NCBI GenBank assembly: GCA_027596195.1
Contig: JADGJG010000405.1
Coordinates: forward strand, 1 to 20,876
Direction: 5' to 3'
Source of the DNA: Podochytrium sp. JEL0797
Taxonomy: Eukaryota; Chytridiomycota; Chytridiomycetes; Chytridiales; Chytriomycetaceae
Length of the DNA: 20,876 nucleotides
The position numbers and the translations under genes are program-made. Below are positions 9,363 through 18,498 of this stretch, one piece after another (the first letter of the stretch is position 1; each line of letters starts with the position of its first letter). The notes under the pieces are model-generated. The model saw only the letters and a program-made list of their open reading frames with translations. It did no database searches and had not been told where the DNA came from.

Positions 9363-9932
9363 TTTAACGAGGAGAAACAAAAAACATAGATTGAAAATCC
9401 TTTTCATTTTGTTGGGTGCAATGACAGGCAATGCCAATGGGATATCCAGAGCCGTTAATTTTCGCGGCAAAGTATCAATAATTGAGTGAAAGAGCTCAAC
9501 ATAATGTTCCGCCCACGATGCCGCCGACAAGAAAATACTTGCTTATTCGAATTTTTTCCTTCACCGACTGTTCACCGACTCCCAACCGACTCCGGCATAC
9601 TTCTCATTTTCTTGAGAATACAAGAGATTGTCTTCGTGGTTCAGAGTGCCCCCGAGCCTACAAAAGATTGAATATCCACAAATGCCCCCGTCCGTCGCCA
9701 TAGCCCACCAAAAAATTAGCGTCGCCAGAAAAAGGAAGGCGATTGGCACCAGGCGCCTTCGATGAGGGACAACGTGTTTTCTCCTACCCTTAATAAATAA
9801 AATATAAACGGTTTGATTGGTTTCTCGGGAGGAGAAAATCGGTGGTATCAAAAATTTTGGTCAAAAGGGGGCTTTTGATCGGTCTCAAGCCCCTGGTTAA
9901 CCCCTCCCAAAAGAAAAAAAAAGCACCCAAAC
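9363..9932. other. Spacer between the tandem paralogues
   Basis: 570 bp without a supportable gene; the small overlapping frames here have no recognisable content. It holds the 3' end of copy 1 and the promoter and leader of copy 2. An A-rich run (9910-9924) directly precedes the copy 2 start. Confidence 0.5.
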
Positions 9933-10565
9933 ATGAGCATTGCCTATCCTGGAACCTACATCCTGGCCGATACCACATGTACCGGCTCCATCCTCTCAAG
10001 CTCCAACCTCCTGAAACCCTGGAAAGACGGCTGCATCACCTCATTCACCCTCACCCAATCCGCCATCGACGCCAACAGAGGCAACAAGGGCAACGACGCC
10101 ATCTTTGGCGCCGTCTTCAACACTACCCCTGGCCTCTCCTGCGGCGCCGACGACGTCAAGAGCCGCTTGACGCAGTACTTTCCGCCTAATATCGTCCAGT
10201 CGTGGTCGGCAATGGCTATCCCCTTCGTGATGATGGGAGAGAATGGTGCACCGGACAACAGGACCGTTTTTCTTGGATGCCGGGGGATTTTTGGGGAATA
10301 TGACCCGAACGCGAATTCATTTCCAGGGTGTGGCGCTGTGTGGAAACTCGAGGGGTGGATTCCGACTCTTCCCGCTGCTACCCCGGCTGCTGATCAAGTG
10401 GTCCCGACTTCTGCTGCCGGTTTAAACGGGGGATCGGATGGTGGTTCCAAACCCACGGCGACTGCGTCGGGTCAAAAGGCATCCACCACTGCTTCGAATG
10501 CAATGCACTTGCCGGCTATTTCGGCTGTTGCTGTGGTTACTGTGGCTTTCATGCTTTTGATTTGA
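9933..10565 (+). CDS. Five-cysteine protein with GPI-like tail (tandem copy 2, short form)
   Basis: A 210-aa single-exon paralogue of the gene at 8274 in the same orientation. The first 140 residues align without gaps, and Cys16, 34, 70, 116 and 133 are all conserved, which points to a conserved fold, perhaps with disulfides. The poly-proline run and the Gly/Ser array are missing: after the shared VVPTSAAG segment only a GGSDGGS remnant joins directly to the shared TATASGQKASTTASNA segment and the hydrophobic tail (ISAVAVVTVAFMLL). Near-identity of the DNA in the tail regions indicates a recent duplication or gene conversion. As in copy 1, no signal peptide is visible. The gene ends about 120 bp before the left terminal repeat of the transposon. 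Family and function are unknown. Confidence 0.85.
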   Translation: MSIAYPGTYILADTTCTGSILSSSNLLKPWKDGCITSFTLTQSAIDANRGNKGNDAIFGAVFNTTPGLSCGADDVKSRLTQYFPPNIVQSWSAMAIPFVMMGENGAPDNRTVFLGCRGIFGEYDPNANSFPGCGAVWKLEGWIPTLPAATPAADQVVPTSAAGLNGGSDGGSKPTATASGQKASTTASNAMHLPAISAVAVVTVAFMLLI

Positions 10566-10684
10566 TTTTTACAGGAGAGATTAAAAATAAATAATGGTGT
10601 TCAAAAATAGTAGTCAGGCAGAGAATTTGTTTTTGCGACTGCTGGGGAATCGCGCGGTATATTTGTCGGTTTTGGGGGTGCATC

Positions 10685-10719
10685 CGACTCTGCCCCCTGC
10701 AAAAGTGGCAGTCACGTGA
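10685..10719 (+). repeat. Left terminal inverted repeat of the MULE element
   Basis: Its inner 28 bp (10692-10719) are the exact reverse complement of 14289-14316; the outer five (CGACT) also match, with two mismatches between. It begins CGACTCTGCCCCCTGCAAAA and carries a palindromic GTCACGTGAC box at its inner end. A second CACGTG occurs just inside at 10726-10731. Confidence 0.93.
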
Positions 10720-11088
10720 CACAGCCACGTGATGGCGCGAACGCCGAGGAAAAATTGATGGAGATAGAGTTAAACCCTAAGGCGGCGGGATGTAAATCAG
10801 AGAGAAAAAGAAAGAAGAAAAAAAGAGTTTATTGTTCTGAACTTCCAATTCCCCAATACACATCTGTTCGCAGACCACCACTCCCACTCCCTCCATTTCG
10901 TCGCCAAGTTGGAACAGTACCGCGGCTGTTCTCACACCGTCTCAAATCTGCAGCCCAAGAAGAAAGACCCCGCGCGCTGGCCCCCATTCTTTGGAAAAAT
11001 ACAGGGTCAGCGTCAGTGTCAAAAAAGGCCAGAGCGTACTCCAGATCCCTTTTCAACGCCGCTTTTGCACTCACAGCTGCAGCAGCGC

Positions 11089-14000
11089 CTAAAATGTCCT
11101 CAGAAGTCTCCTCCGCATCGGACTGCTCACCTCCAATCGCTCAAACTCGTCGCCCTCAAAGAAGGACTCGTTGGGCACATCTCCAGGCGGACACACTCCG
11201 GGAATGGTGTAGAAAGGCGGTGACGTGCGGAGGTAAAGTTGCTTGAAGAAACTGGCCGGGATTTTGCTGAAACGCTCAAGCATGCTGATGTCGGGCGCCA
11301 AATGTGCGGTCAAGCGCAACGTGGTCTGTTGAACGAGATGTTTACAGATCAAGTACGGACTGTACTTTTGGCTGCCGCAGTTGCACGTCCATTTGGAAAC
11401 TCTCGTGTCGTAGTGGCCGTTGATTTTTGCGGTGACACATTTCTTCCAATGCTGCTTCGCGCCCTTTTGGTGGCTGGTGAGATCTGTGATTCTGTAATCC
11501 GTTGATTCGTGGCCCGGAAGACGCAAAAGGCACCGAGGGATGGTTTCGTTGGCGAGCACATGAGCGAGGCGATCCATACGCGGTCGATTGAAATGAGCGA
11601 GGTCAATGTGCTGTTTTGCTGGTCAGCGATCGCAATCCAATACAACGATCAATACCTTCAATTTCTGCCAATGAGACTCGACAATCATGGTTGTCCGTTT
11701 TGTGGAAAGCGTGTCCGCAACAGAGGACCGAGCCCACAAAGGCCAACGTTCGCGGCGATACCAATCATTCCACATGTACGCCCAAACCTCCCGGAGTTGA
11801 TTGCGCTTACAATGAGAATACATATCCTCAACGCACGCTTCCCATATCTCAACTGGCGTACGTTCTCGTCCATCCCACTCTGGAAGGAAAGAATGCAGAC
11901 ACAAATGTTTGCTGAACGTCTGCATCAACCACACCCGGTGCTGCCAAGGGCAAAATACATACTCCTTGTCATCCACAGCGAAAACCTCGACTGTTGCCCT
12001 CGCGTTATCACTCGCACCCGCTGCGATCGCACCCAGACCATCCCCGCAAATAACTTCTTCCTCCTCCCCTTCATCGTCCGAATCAATCTCGTCGTCACTC
12101 TCCTCGCTGTCATTCCCGCTTCTGGAATCTGAATCGTTGAAATGCTGTGGAGGGCTCAAAATATCCGTTTCCACGTGCTGTTGAAGCTGGAGGGACAACG
12201 CGTAGGCTTCCTGCTCGGTGATTTCGCCAGTAAGACCACGGCGAATCAGCTTGAAGAATCTAGAGCGGAAACGCGTGGTTAATGTCGCGAATTTGAACAC
12301 CATCGAAAACAAACCTTTCTTGTACTTCGTCGCCCGAATCATCCGAATGCAAATCGTCCGAATGCGAATCATCCGCCAGAGTTTCTGTTTGAGGTATTGA
12401 CTTGACTAAAAACCGTTGGGGCCTTTTGACAGGGCGCGGTGGGGGCTTGGCCAGAGATCCACGGAGCTCCTTTGGCACCTGAGAGATCGGCACGAAATTG
12501 GGGTCGATGAAATCAAACACGGCAGTGGCAGCGTCTCCATTATAGGGGCGAGGGTGTTGGCGGAGTGCAGCAAGGCGCTTCTTGATTGCGCGGTTGCAGT
12601 GCCAGTAGCAGAGTTGGTGTTTAGAGTTGGGCCAAACGGCATGAAACGCGTTTATTTCAGAAAAATCCTTGTCAGAAAACGTCGTTTCCAACTCACACCC
12701 TGAGTAAAAAATTGAGACAAAATTAGATGGGTGTTCATGCCAATCACATAGAGCCAATTATCCTTACCAGCATTCTTGAAATACTGCAAAAAATCGGTCA
12801 AAATTGCCTTCTTCACTCCAGCCACCGCGTCATTTCTTGCCGTAGTCCTGATGAAGCAGTAGCCAAGCGGAATCGAACCATCCTCAGACGTATATCCTTC
12901 AAATAAGAATAGTGAAGCGCTTGAAGAGTTTGTGTTCTCTGTTGAAGAAAATGCGATCAAAACAATGTCTCCATGAAACCAATCAAACCCCTGCCACATA
13001 CCTGTTGCATCCATGAATCCTTCTTTGATGCGGACAAAGTACTTCGCAGCGTCTTGAACTGCAAACGCCAGAGACTTGGCCTCCAACACGTCATGCAGTT
13101 GAATCAGAGCAAATGTGGGTTTCGGGGACCGCGCTGTCGAGTTTGACTGTTAGAACAGCCAACAAAGTATTGACACTCACCATCATTCTCAACAAACAGC
13201 CGCGCTGAAACCCACGGATCATCATCAAAATACCACATGTGCTTCGTCAACTTGTTGTGGAGGTCACGAACGGCCTTTGCCCTGAAGCTGAGAGGGATCG
13301 AGTTCTCCATCGCGTGGCGCTGCACTGCCTTCCACGCGACGCGGCTGTTGTGGTGGATGTTGTCCTCAACGATCGTTTTGGCCCAAAGCTCGAGCGTGTT
13401 GGGTTTGTAAGGAGCGTGTTGCCCCGCGTGATTCCATGAGATACCGAAGGAGGACTTCCCGTACGCGTAGAAGGTCAGCGTAGTAGACCCAGTGCAAGCG
13501 AACCGTTCCATTTTGGAGAAAGTTTTGATGGCCCGAGATTCAGCAAAAGCGCGTGCGTGGGAACGTTTGGACGATTTGAAAGTGGTCTTTTCCGATTGCG
13601 CGCAGATGAAGTATGAGGTACGTGCCCCATCCTTGTTGTTTCGATGGCGCTGCGTGCTACACAATGTTAGTTTTGAACACGCCAAAAAAAACAAAAACAA
13701 CTCACGCAAAACGAAATCCCAAGCGGTGTAACAAATGCGCGCGGATAGATTCAGACAACGAGTTTTGCTGTGCGCGGGAGGTAATGGGCGTTGGATTTTG
13801 AAGGGTGAAGGATCCGTGCGCCGCAAGTGATGGAAGCGCAAGAAAATCGGCCAGTGTTGGAATTTGTGTCTGGCAAAGAGTCAGTGAAGAGTTAAAATCG
13901 GATGCATCGTTCCTGCACACATTTGTTACCTCATCATGCGTTGTCTTCGTGCGCTTGCTTTTTGTAGCCTTCAAGTTCGTTTCACGACAGCGAGTGCATG

Positions 14001-14172
14001 TTTTTCTGCCTTCGAATTGGAGCAACAGACCTGACCTGAAACATCCACTGCAGTACGGGCACGAGAAGCACACAGGCTCTTGGGTCTTCGATTTTTTTTC
14101 GCGGAGTGGCATGAGGCCACAGTGCGCGCATGTTGTCTCTGGCGGGTATGGTGCGATGGCCTTGGGAGGCAT
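11089..14172 (-). CDS. MULE transposase with N-terminal Cys8 domain and C-terminal SWIM zinc finger
   Basis: Minus-strand exons 13706-14172, 13181-13656, 12768-13133, 12315-12699, 11656-12259 and 11089-11610 join in frame to 939 aa; introns are 45-68 nt with GT-AG ends. Residues 15-62 hold four Cys pairs (CAHC, CFSC, CSGC, CTRC type), probably a zinc-binding DNA-recognition module. Next comes a region resembling the WRKY/FAR1-like part of MULEs (SYFICAQ, KMERFACTG). The DDE core includes D356 (GFMDATG), D446 (SDKDFSEINA) and the MULE hallmark CYWH near 467-470. An acidic Asp/Glu/Ser tract follows, then HWQKLKHIDLAHFNRPR and a SWIM finger (Cys842, Cys844, Cys855, His857). It would cut and integrate the element by its terminal repeats. 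Start: first Met before the Cys domain. A 60-nt in-phase GT-AG segment in exon 1 and a possible last intron near the stop leave small uncertainties. Confidence 0.9.
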
Positions 14173-14288
14173 TTTTTTTCGTTTTTCACAAAGTGGAGAT
14201 GGGAACGGGAAGGAGGAGGTTCCGGATCCCCGGCGCATGTTCGCCAGGTTCTACTCCAGTCCCGATCCATCTCCAACAATTTTTCCGT

Positions 14289-14323
14289 TCACGTGACTGC
14301 CACTTTTGCAGGGGGCCAAGTCG
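14289..14323 (-). repeat. Right terminal inverted repeat of the MULE element
   Basis: The reverse complement of the left end: identical over 28 bp and 33/35 over the full arm. It lies about 115 bp upstream of the transposase start, so it overlaps the transposase promoter region. It keeps the TCACGTGA box. Confidence 0.93.
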
Positions 14324-14601
14324 AAAACTGGGTCTGTGGTGGGTGGGGGATAACTTCGTCATTGGCACATTTTCCGTCGCAAGTCTTTTCGAAAGAGTAG
14401 AATAGAAACTCCTACCACATCGTATAAGCTACACTGTTTTTGGTCAAAACTGCGCGTGGACTCCGAAAAAAAGTGAGATGATTGGTCATGTGGCTTTTTG
14501 CGTGACCTCCGCGGGCTCGGCTCCTCCCGAAAAGCGCGCCACCCTTCCCACCACATCCGCTGCAATCAAAAAAAAAGCACAGAATCACAGCTTCCCCACA
14601 C

Positions 14602-15108
14602 ATGCAACAAGAAGTACCGACACCACCCAACAAGTTCTCGGAAACAAGAGGCCGATCGCGATCCGTTCCCCGCCTTGGCAACTTCATCTCCAAACTGACT
14701 CTCCGCAAGAGCATGAACGTCACTACCAGTGCGGTAGCGCCACCTTCCCCCGAGGAAGAGGAAGACCACACGTTCCAACTCAACTTCATCCCCACCCGCA
14801 AGTCCTCCCTCCAACCGCTCCCCGCATCCCCACCCGTCGAGTTTCAAATCCTCCCGATCGCACCTGCCTCCTTTGCCGGGAGGCGTCCATCCACGTCTTC
14901 AAGCGACGGAGAGGGTCGACCACGTGGTGCCAGCATGTCGAGACGCAGCATTTCGGTGAGAGCGTCGTTCTCTTCGTCCAAGAATGAGGACGACATTGGC
15001 GGCATTTATGGGTGGGACGAGGAAGAGGCTGCGATGCATAACCGCGAGTACGTTGAGTTTATGAAAAAGAAGGGAATTAAGGTGGGCGCCGTTGGGAACG
15101 CGGTGTGA
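14602..15108 (+). CDS. Unknown Ser-rich protein, paralogue of the protein at 6628
   Basis: A 168-aa single-exon frame. Two blocks match the protein at 6628-7203: residues about 79-94 (VEFQILPIAPASFAGRR) and about 126-161 (SKNEDD, GIYGWDEEE, NREYVEFM and a basic KKKGIKV). The rest is low-complexity Ser/Arg/Pro with RSRS and SRRS motifs and an acidic EEEED patch at 51-55, probably disordered. There is no signal peptide or membrane span. The N-terminal parts differ but both have a short basic/hydrophobic helix-like segment (here GNFISKLTLRKSM, there MSHLKSFFTGRPR). The start is the first ATG after an A-rich leader. It begins 279 bp beyond the MULE right end, so the transposon may influence its promoter. 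No known family is recognised, and function is unknown. Confidence 0.78.
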   Translation: MQQEVPTPPNKFSETRGRSRSVPRLGNFISKLTLRKSMNVTTSAVAPPSPEEEEDHTFQLNFIPTRKSSLQPLPASPPVEFQILPIAPASFAGRRPSTSSSDGEGRPRGASMSRRSISVRASFSSSKNEDDIGGIYGWDEEEAAMHNREYVEFMKKKGIKVGAVGNAV

Positions 15109-15605
15109 AAGAAATCCGCCGGGTGCTTTTTTTTAATCAATCGCCCCAGCAGTACAGCTTTGTTTCTTTTTCTTCCTTCTTTCACATGTACTATATAATT
15201 TTTTCATTTACGATGTAATAAGTAAAGCGATATAGTTCAAAAGTTAAAAAAGCCGTTTTTAGTCATCGAAATCTGGGAAGCGTGGCATTTCATATTATTG
15301 CCGCTGCTCTTTCTTTCATATTCTTTTTGTTTGCGCATGTTTGTAGTCTGTTGGCGGGACCATGTGATCCTCAACAAGAAAGTTAACGTCCAAAGCTGAC
15401 AAAACCAACAATCCACACCAACACAAGTAACACCACTTCAACCCATCAACATTTGAGGCCTGGATTCTTCCATCTCCACGTGCTCAGTGCAAGTATAGTC
15501 GGGGGGGTTTCTTAAAAAAGAAACCAAAAACAGAACGAAAAACAAAACATGTATTAAAATTGTCAACAGGAAGGGAGAGACCCCAAAATATCATTCCCCG
15601 CGCGC
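15109..15605. other. Intergenic stretch between convergent genes
   Basis: Between the stop of the unknown plus-strand gene and the stop of GUA1 on the minus strand. The composition is AT-rich with T tracts near 15128 and 15165-15210, as expected for two facing 3' untranslated regions. No gene is seen. Confidence 0.55.
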
Positions 15606-17706
15606 TTATTCCCATTCAATCGTGGCAGGTGGCTTCGAACTGATGTCGTACACACATCTGTTGACACCCTTCACCTCGTTGATGATTCTGCTCGAGATGG
15701 CCTTGAGCACGTCGTATGGGAATTCGAACCAATCGGCAGTCATGAAGTCTAAGAAAGGGGGGGAGGGGGGGTTGTCAGGAACAAAACACAAACCCAGAAG
15801 GGAAAAAAACAAGAAACGCACCCTTGGTCTCAACGGCTCTCAACGCAATCACCTGCTCATACGTTCTATGATCTCCCATCACCCCCACCGCCTTGACCGG
15901 CAACAAAGCCGCATACGCCTGCGAAATCTTTCGGTACAACCCAGCCTTCTTGATCTCCTCAATGTAAATAAAGTCGGCTTCACGTGCAATGCGGACTTGA
16001 TCGGGGGTCACTTCGCCGAGGACGCGGATCGCGATTCCGGGACCGGGGAAGGGGTGGCGCCAGATGAGGTTCGCGTCGATTTGGAGGAGTTCTCCCAAGG
16101 CGCGCACTTCGTCTTTGAAGAGTTCGCGGAGGGGTTCGATGAGCTTGAGTTTCATGTTGGCGAGGAGGCCACCGACGTTCTGTTTTTTTTTGGAGAAGTC
16201 AGAACGGGAGCGGGGGAAATATAAAGCAAAATGGCTGGAGACTTACGTGATGAGTCTTGATGGTGGCACTGGGTCCCTTGAAGGAAACCGATTCAATCAC
16301 ATCGGGGTACAAGGTTCCCTGCAACAAGTACTCAATCTTGCGTCCGGTCGTCGAGGCCACCTTGGCATCCAACTTGGCAGCTTCGGCCTCAAACACCTCA
16401 ATGAAGGTGTTTCCGATAATCTTGCGCTTCTGCTCAGGGTCGGTAACCTTGATAACATGAGGAAAGCCAGAGATTAGAATCCCAAGTCGTAAGGTGCGCA
16501 AAAACAACTTTCGAAAAAAAACTCACCCCCTTCAATTTTCCCAAAAACAAATCAGCAGCATCCACAACCGTCAAGTTGATTCCCAACTTGTCTCTCAACT
16601 CCTTGGAAGCGTCCCTGCACTCGTTCAAACGCATGACTCCATTGTCCACCATGATGGCGTGGAAACGGTCTCCAATCGCCATGTTCAACAACTTGGCAGC
16701 AACCGTCGAATCGACTCCTCCCGAAACGGCTCCAATGACTTCAGCGTCGGGTCCGACAATGGTTCTGATGCGCGCAATTTCAGTGTCAATGAACGTGTCC
16801 TGCGAATTTTTTGCTCGAAATCAGTTTTCCGTCGGTGCCACATTGGCGAGAAAAAAAAACCGACTCACCATCGACCAACCACCGCTCTTGATTCCACAGA
16901 TTCCAGACACAAAGTTCTTGATGAGCATGGAACCCTCCGGGGTGTGGGTGACTTCGGGGTGGAACTGGATTCCGTAGATTCTCTTCTCCACGTTCTCAAT
17001 GGCAACAAAGGGAGCCGAAGCGGTTTTGGCAACGACTCTGAAACCGGTGGGGGCAGCAGAGAGGGAGTCTCCGTGGGACATCCAGACCTGGAAGAATTCG
17101 TACGGATTTTCAGTCCTTTGAACGGCATAAAAAGAATGCGAATTTTGCTCACGGTGGGGTGGCTCATGCCCGCAAACAGCTTGGAATCAAACAAGATGTC
17201 AATCTCGGCTTTCCCGTACTCGCGCTTGTCGCATTTCTGGACTTTGCCTCCCATCGTGTGTGCAATCTCCTGCAGGCCGTAGCAGATTCCCAACACGGGG
17301 CAGTCGAGGGCCCACACAGCAGGGTCCACGTGTGGGGATCCGGCCTCGTAGACTGAGTAGGGTCCTCCAGAGAGGATGATACCTGGCGGGAATGGTTGGT
17401 ATCAGTGGGAAGTTACCAGGGGGGAAAAAGAAAAAAAAGGGGGGACGCACCCTTTGGCTTGAACTTGAGCTCCTTCTTGATGTCAATGTTGCACGCAAGG
17501 AGTTCGCAGTAGATGCCAAGCTCTCTGATGCGGCGGGCAATCAGGTGCGAGAATTGCGAACCAAAGTCCAGAATGAGGATGGTGTCTAGGGGTGTGATAA
17601 GAAGCGTGAGTACGATCGCTCTATGCAAGCACACGAGAGCATCAAATGCGCATCGGTTCAAGATGTAGATGGTACCGTAGATTTGCGAAACTTCGGTCTC
17701 TGCCAT
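15606..17706 (-). CDS. GUA1: GMP synthase (glutamine-hydrolysing)
   Basis: Eight minus-strand exons: 17676-17706, 17451-17585, 17153-17382, 16869-17087, 16527-16799, 16247-16447, 15822-16179 and 15606-15748. They join in frame to 529 aa (yeast Gua1 has 525). The enzyme amidates XMP to GMP with ATP and glutamine in cytosolic purine synthesis. Residues 1-200 are the class I glutamine amidotransferase: nucleophile Cys89 in GICYGLQE, with His175 and Glu177 in IQFHPEVTH. The ATP pyrophosphatase follows, with the P-loop SGGVDS at 231-236, and then the dimerisation domain with [18 protein letters not shown] and the C-terminal KPPATIEWE. The 31-nt first exon splits the codon for Asp11 just before the [10 protein letters not shown] block; the join restores the family sequence. 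All introns are GT-AG. Catalytic residues are intact, and the gene should be functional. Confidence 0.98.
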
Positions 17707-17966
17707 TTTGAGGATGATGCCAAAAAAAAATGATTCGAAAAAAAAAAACAAAAAAAAACAAAAAAAACTCAATCTCCAATTTGGGGAGGACATTCGAACT
17801 GGGCAAGAGGAAAGAGGTCAACCTCTGATTCGTGAATTTTGCTTCTTTACCTGCGCACTACGCAAGGGTTTTTTTTGGCGGGTTCGTCGAAAGTCGCTGA
17901 GAGGGGGAGGCCGGGGTCCAGGGGTGAGTGAGGCTGCTGGCGTCCCGAACCGCTTTCTTTTGAATT

Positions 17967-17990
17967 ACTGCGATTCATACTGCGATTCAT
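17967..17990. repeat. 12-bp tandem duplication ACTGCGATTCAT
   Basis: Two exact head-to-tail copies; a third copy with one change (ACTGCGATTCGT) lies at 18120-18131. It sits in the GUA1/acyltransferase intergenic region and may be a repeated regulator-binding site. Confidence 0.7.
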
Positions 17991-18070
17991 GGGGGTGGGA
18001 TGAGACGTGACTTTATGAATTCTGATGGGCAGCCTTTGGAAAGACTTTTGTTGGGATGTTGCCAATTGTT

Positions 18071-18206
18071 GGAGACTTTGATACAGAAACGAGCGTGACA
18101 GACTTAGAGACGCGTACATACTGCGATTCGTGTAGTGACTAGTGAATTTTTTAGAGACTTGGAGGCTTTGATACAGAAACGAACGCGAGAGACTTGTAAA
18201 CGCGCA
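18071..18206. repeat. Imperfect direct repeat, two ~46-bp copies 90 bp apart
   Basis: Copies at about 18071-18116 and 18161-18206 share a run beginning with GGAG(A/G)CTTTGATACAGAAA, followed by a GACTT and an ACGCG block at the same spacing. They lie upstream of the acyltransferase gene. A local duplication is seen directly; a regulatory role is a guess. Confidence 0.7.
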
Positions 18207-18498
18207 TTTTCTTGGCATGCTTACTACTGTAGCGGACGCGGTTGAACCTCTTGATGCCAGTTTGAAGCGAACGAACAACTTGGCTGTCGAACTCTTTTTA
18301 CCACTTTGGAACACTTTTCGGACATTCTGTTCATCAACTCACACACAAAGAACGGGTGCAGCGAGTGGATGGTGAGCACGCACGCGCATAAAAAGGGGTG
18401 TCCCAAAAATTTAATCAAATTTGTTGTGAAAATTTTCATTCGATCAATTACACACATGCCTGTTCTTTTTGTGGAAAGACACCTTTTTCCCACCCCAA

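Larger units (their letters stand above)
10685..14323. mobile_element. Mutator-like (MULE) DNA transposon, apparently complete
   Basis: A 3639-bp element is bounded by inverted repeats of 35 bp (10685-10719 and 14289-14323; 33 of 35 positions match, and the inner 28 are identical). It contains one gene, a minus-strand MULE transposase whose six exons join without a stop or frameshift. The near-identical ends and intact gene suggest recent or current activity. I could not find a target-site duplication directly outside either end (the flanks GGGTGCATC and AAAACTGGG differ), so the exact outer boundary is uncertain or the flanks have changed. Beyond the right end, about 280 bp lead to the unknown gene at 14602; beyond the left end lies the five-cysteine pair. 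Confidence 0.88.
17707..18498. promoter_or_regulatory. Divergent intergenic region between GUA1 and the acyltransferase gene
   Basis: About 790 bp without a convincing gene. Immediately upstream of GUA1 lie long A tracts (17729-17767), a common nucleosome-excluding promoter element in fungi. Further right are a 12-bp tandem duplication (17967-17990) and a 90-bp-spaced direct repeat. About 110 bp before the acyltransferase start is a TATA-like CATAAAAAGG (18387-18396). The promoter roles are inferred. Confidence 0.5.

Noticed and set aside
8196..9530. Long 444-aa minus-strand frame rich in Thr, Arg and Ala repeats
   Set aside because: It is the antisense shadow of the Gly/Ser repeat gene; the plus-strand frame is confirmed by its gap-free alignment to the paralogue at 9933.
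11089..14238. Transposase read as a broken gene, because its frames overlap in several registers
   Set aside because: Each change of register falls at a GT...AG pair of 45-68 nt that restores frame and family motifs, so introns explain it better than decay.
14478..14987. 169-aa plus-strand frame overlapping the gene at 14602
   Set aside because: The other frame contains the blocks shared with the paralogue at 6628; this one is out of register with them.
17847..18314. 155-aa minus-strand frame with repeated SRSFLYQSLQ segments
   Set aside because: The protein repeat only reflects the direct DNA repeats of the intergenic region; no start context, domain or splice structure supports coding.
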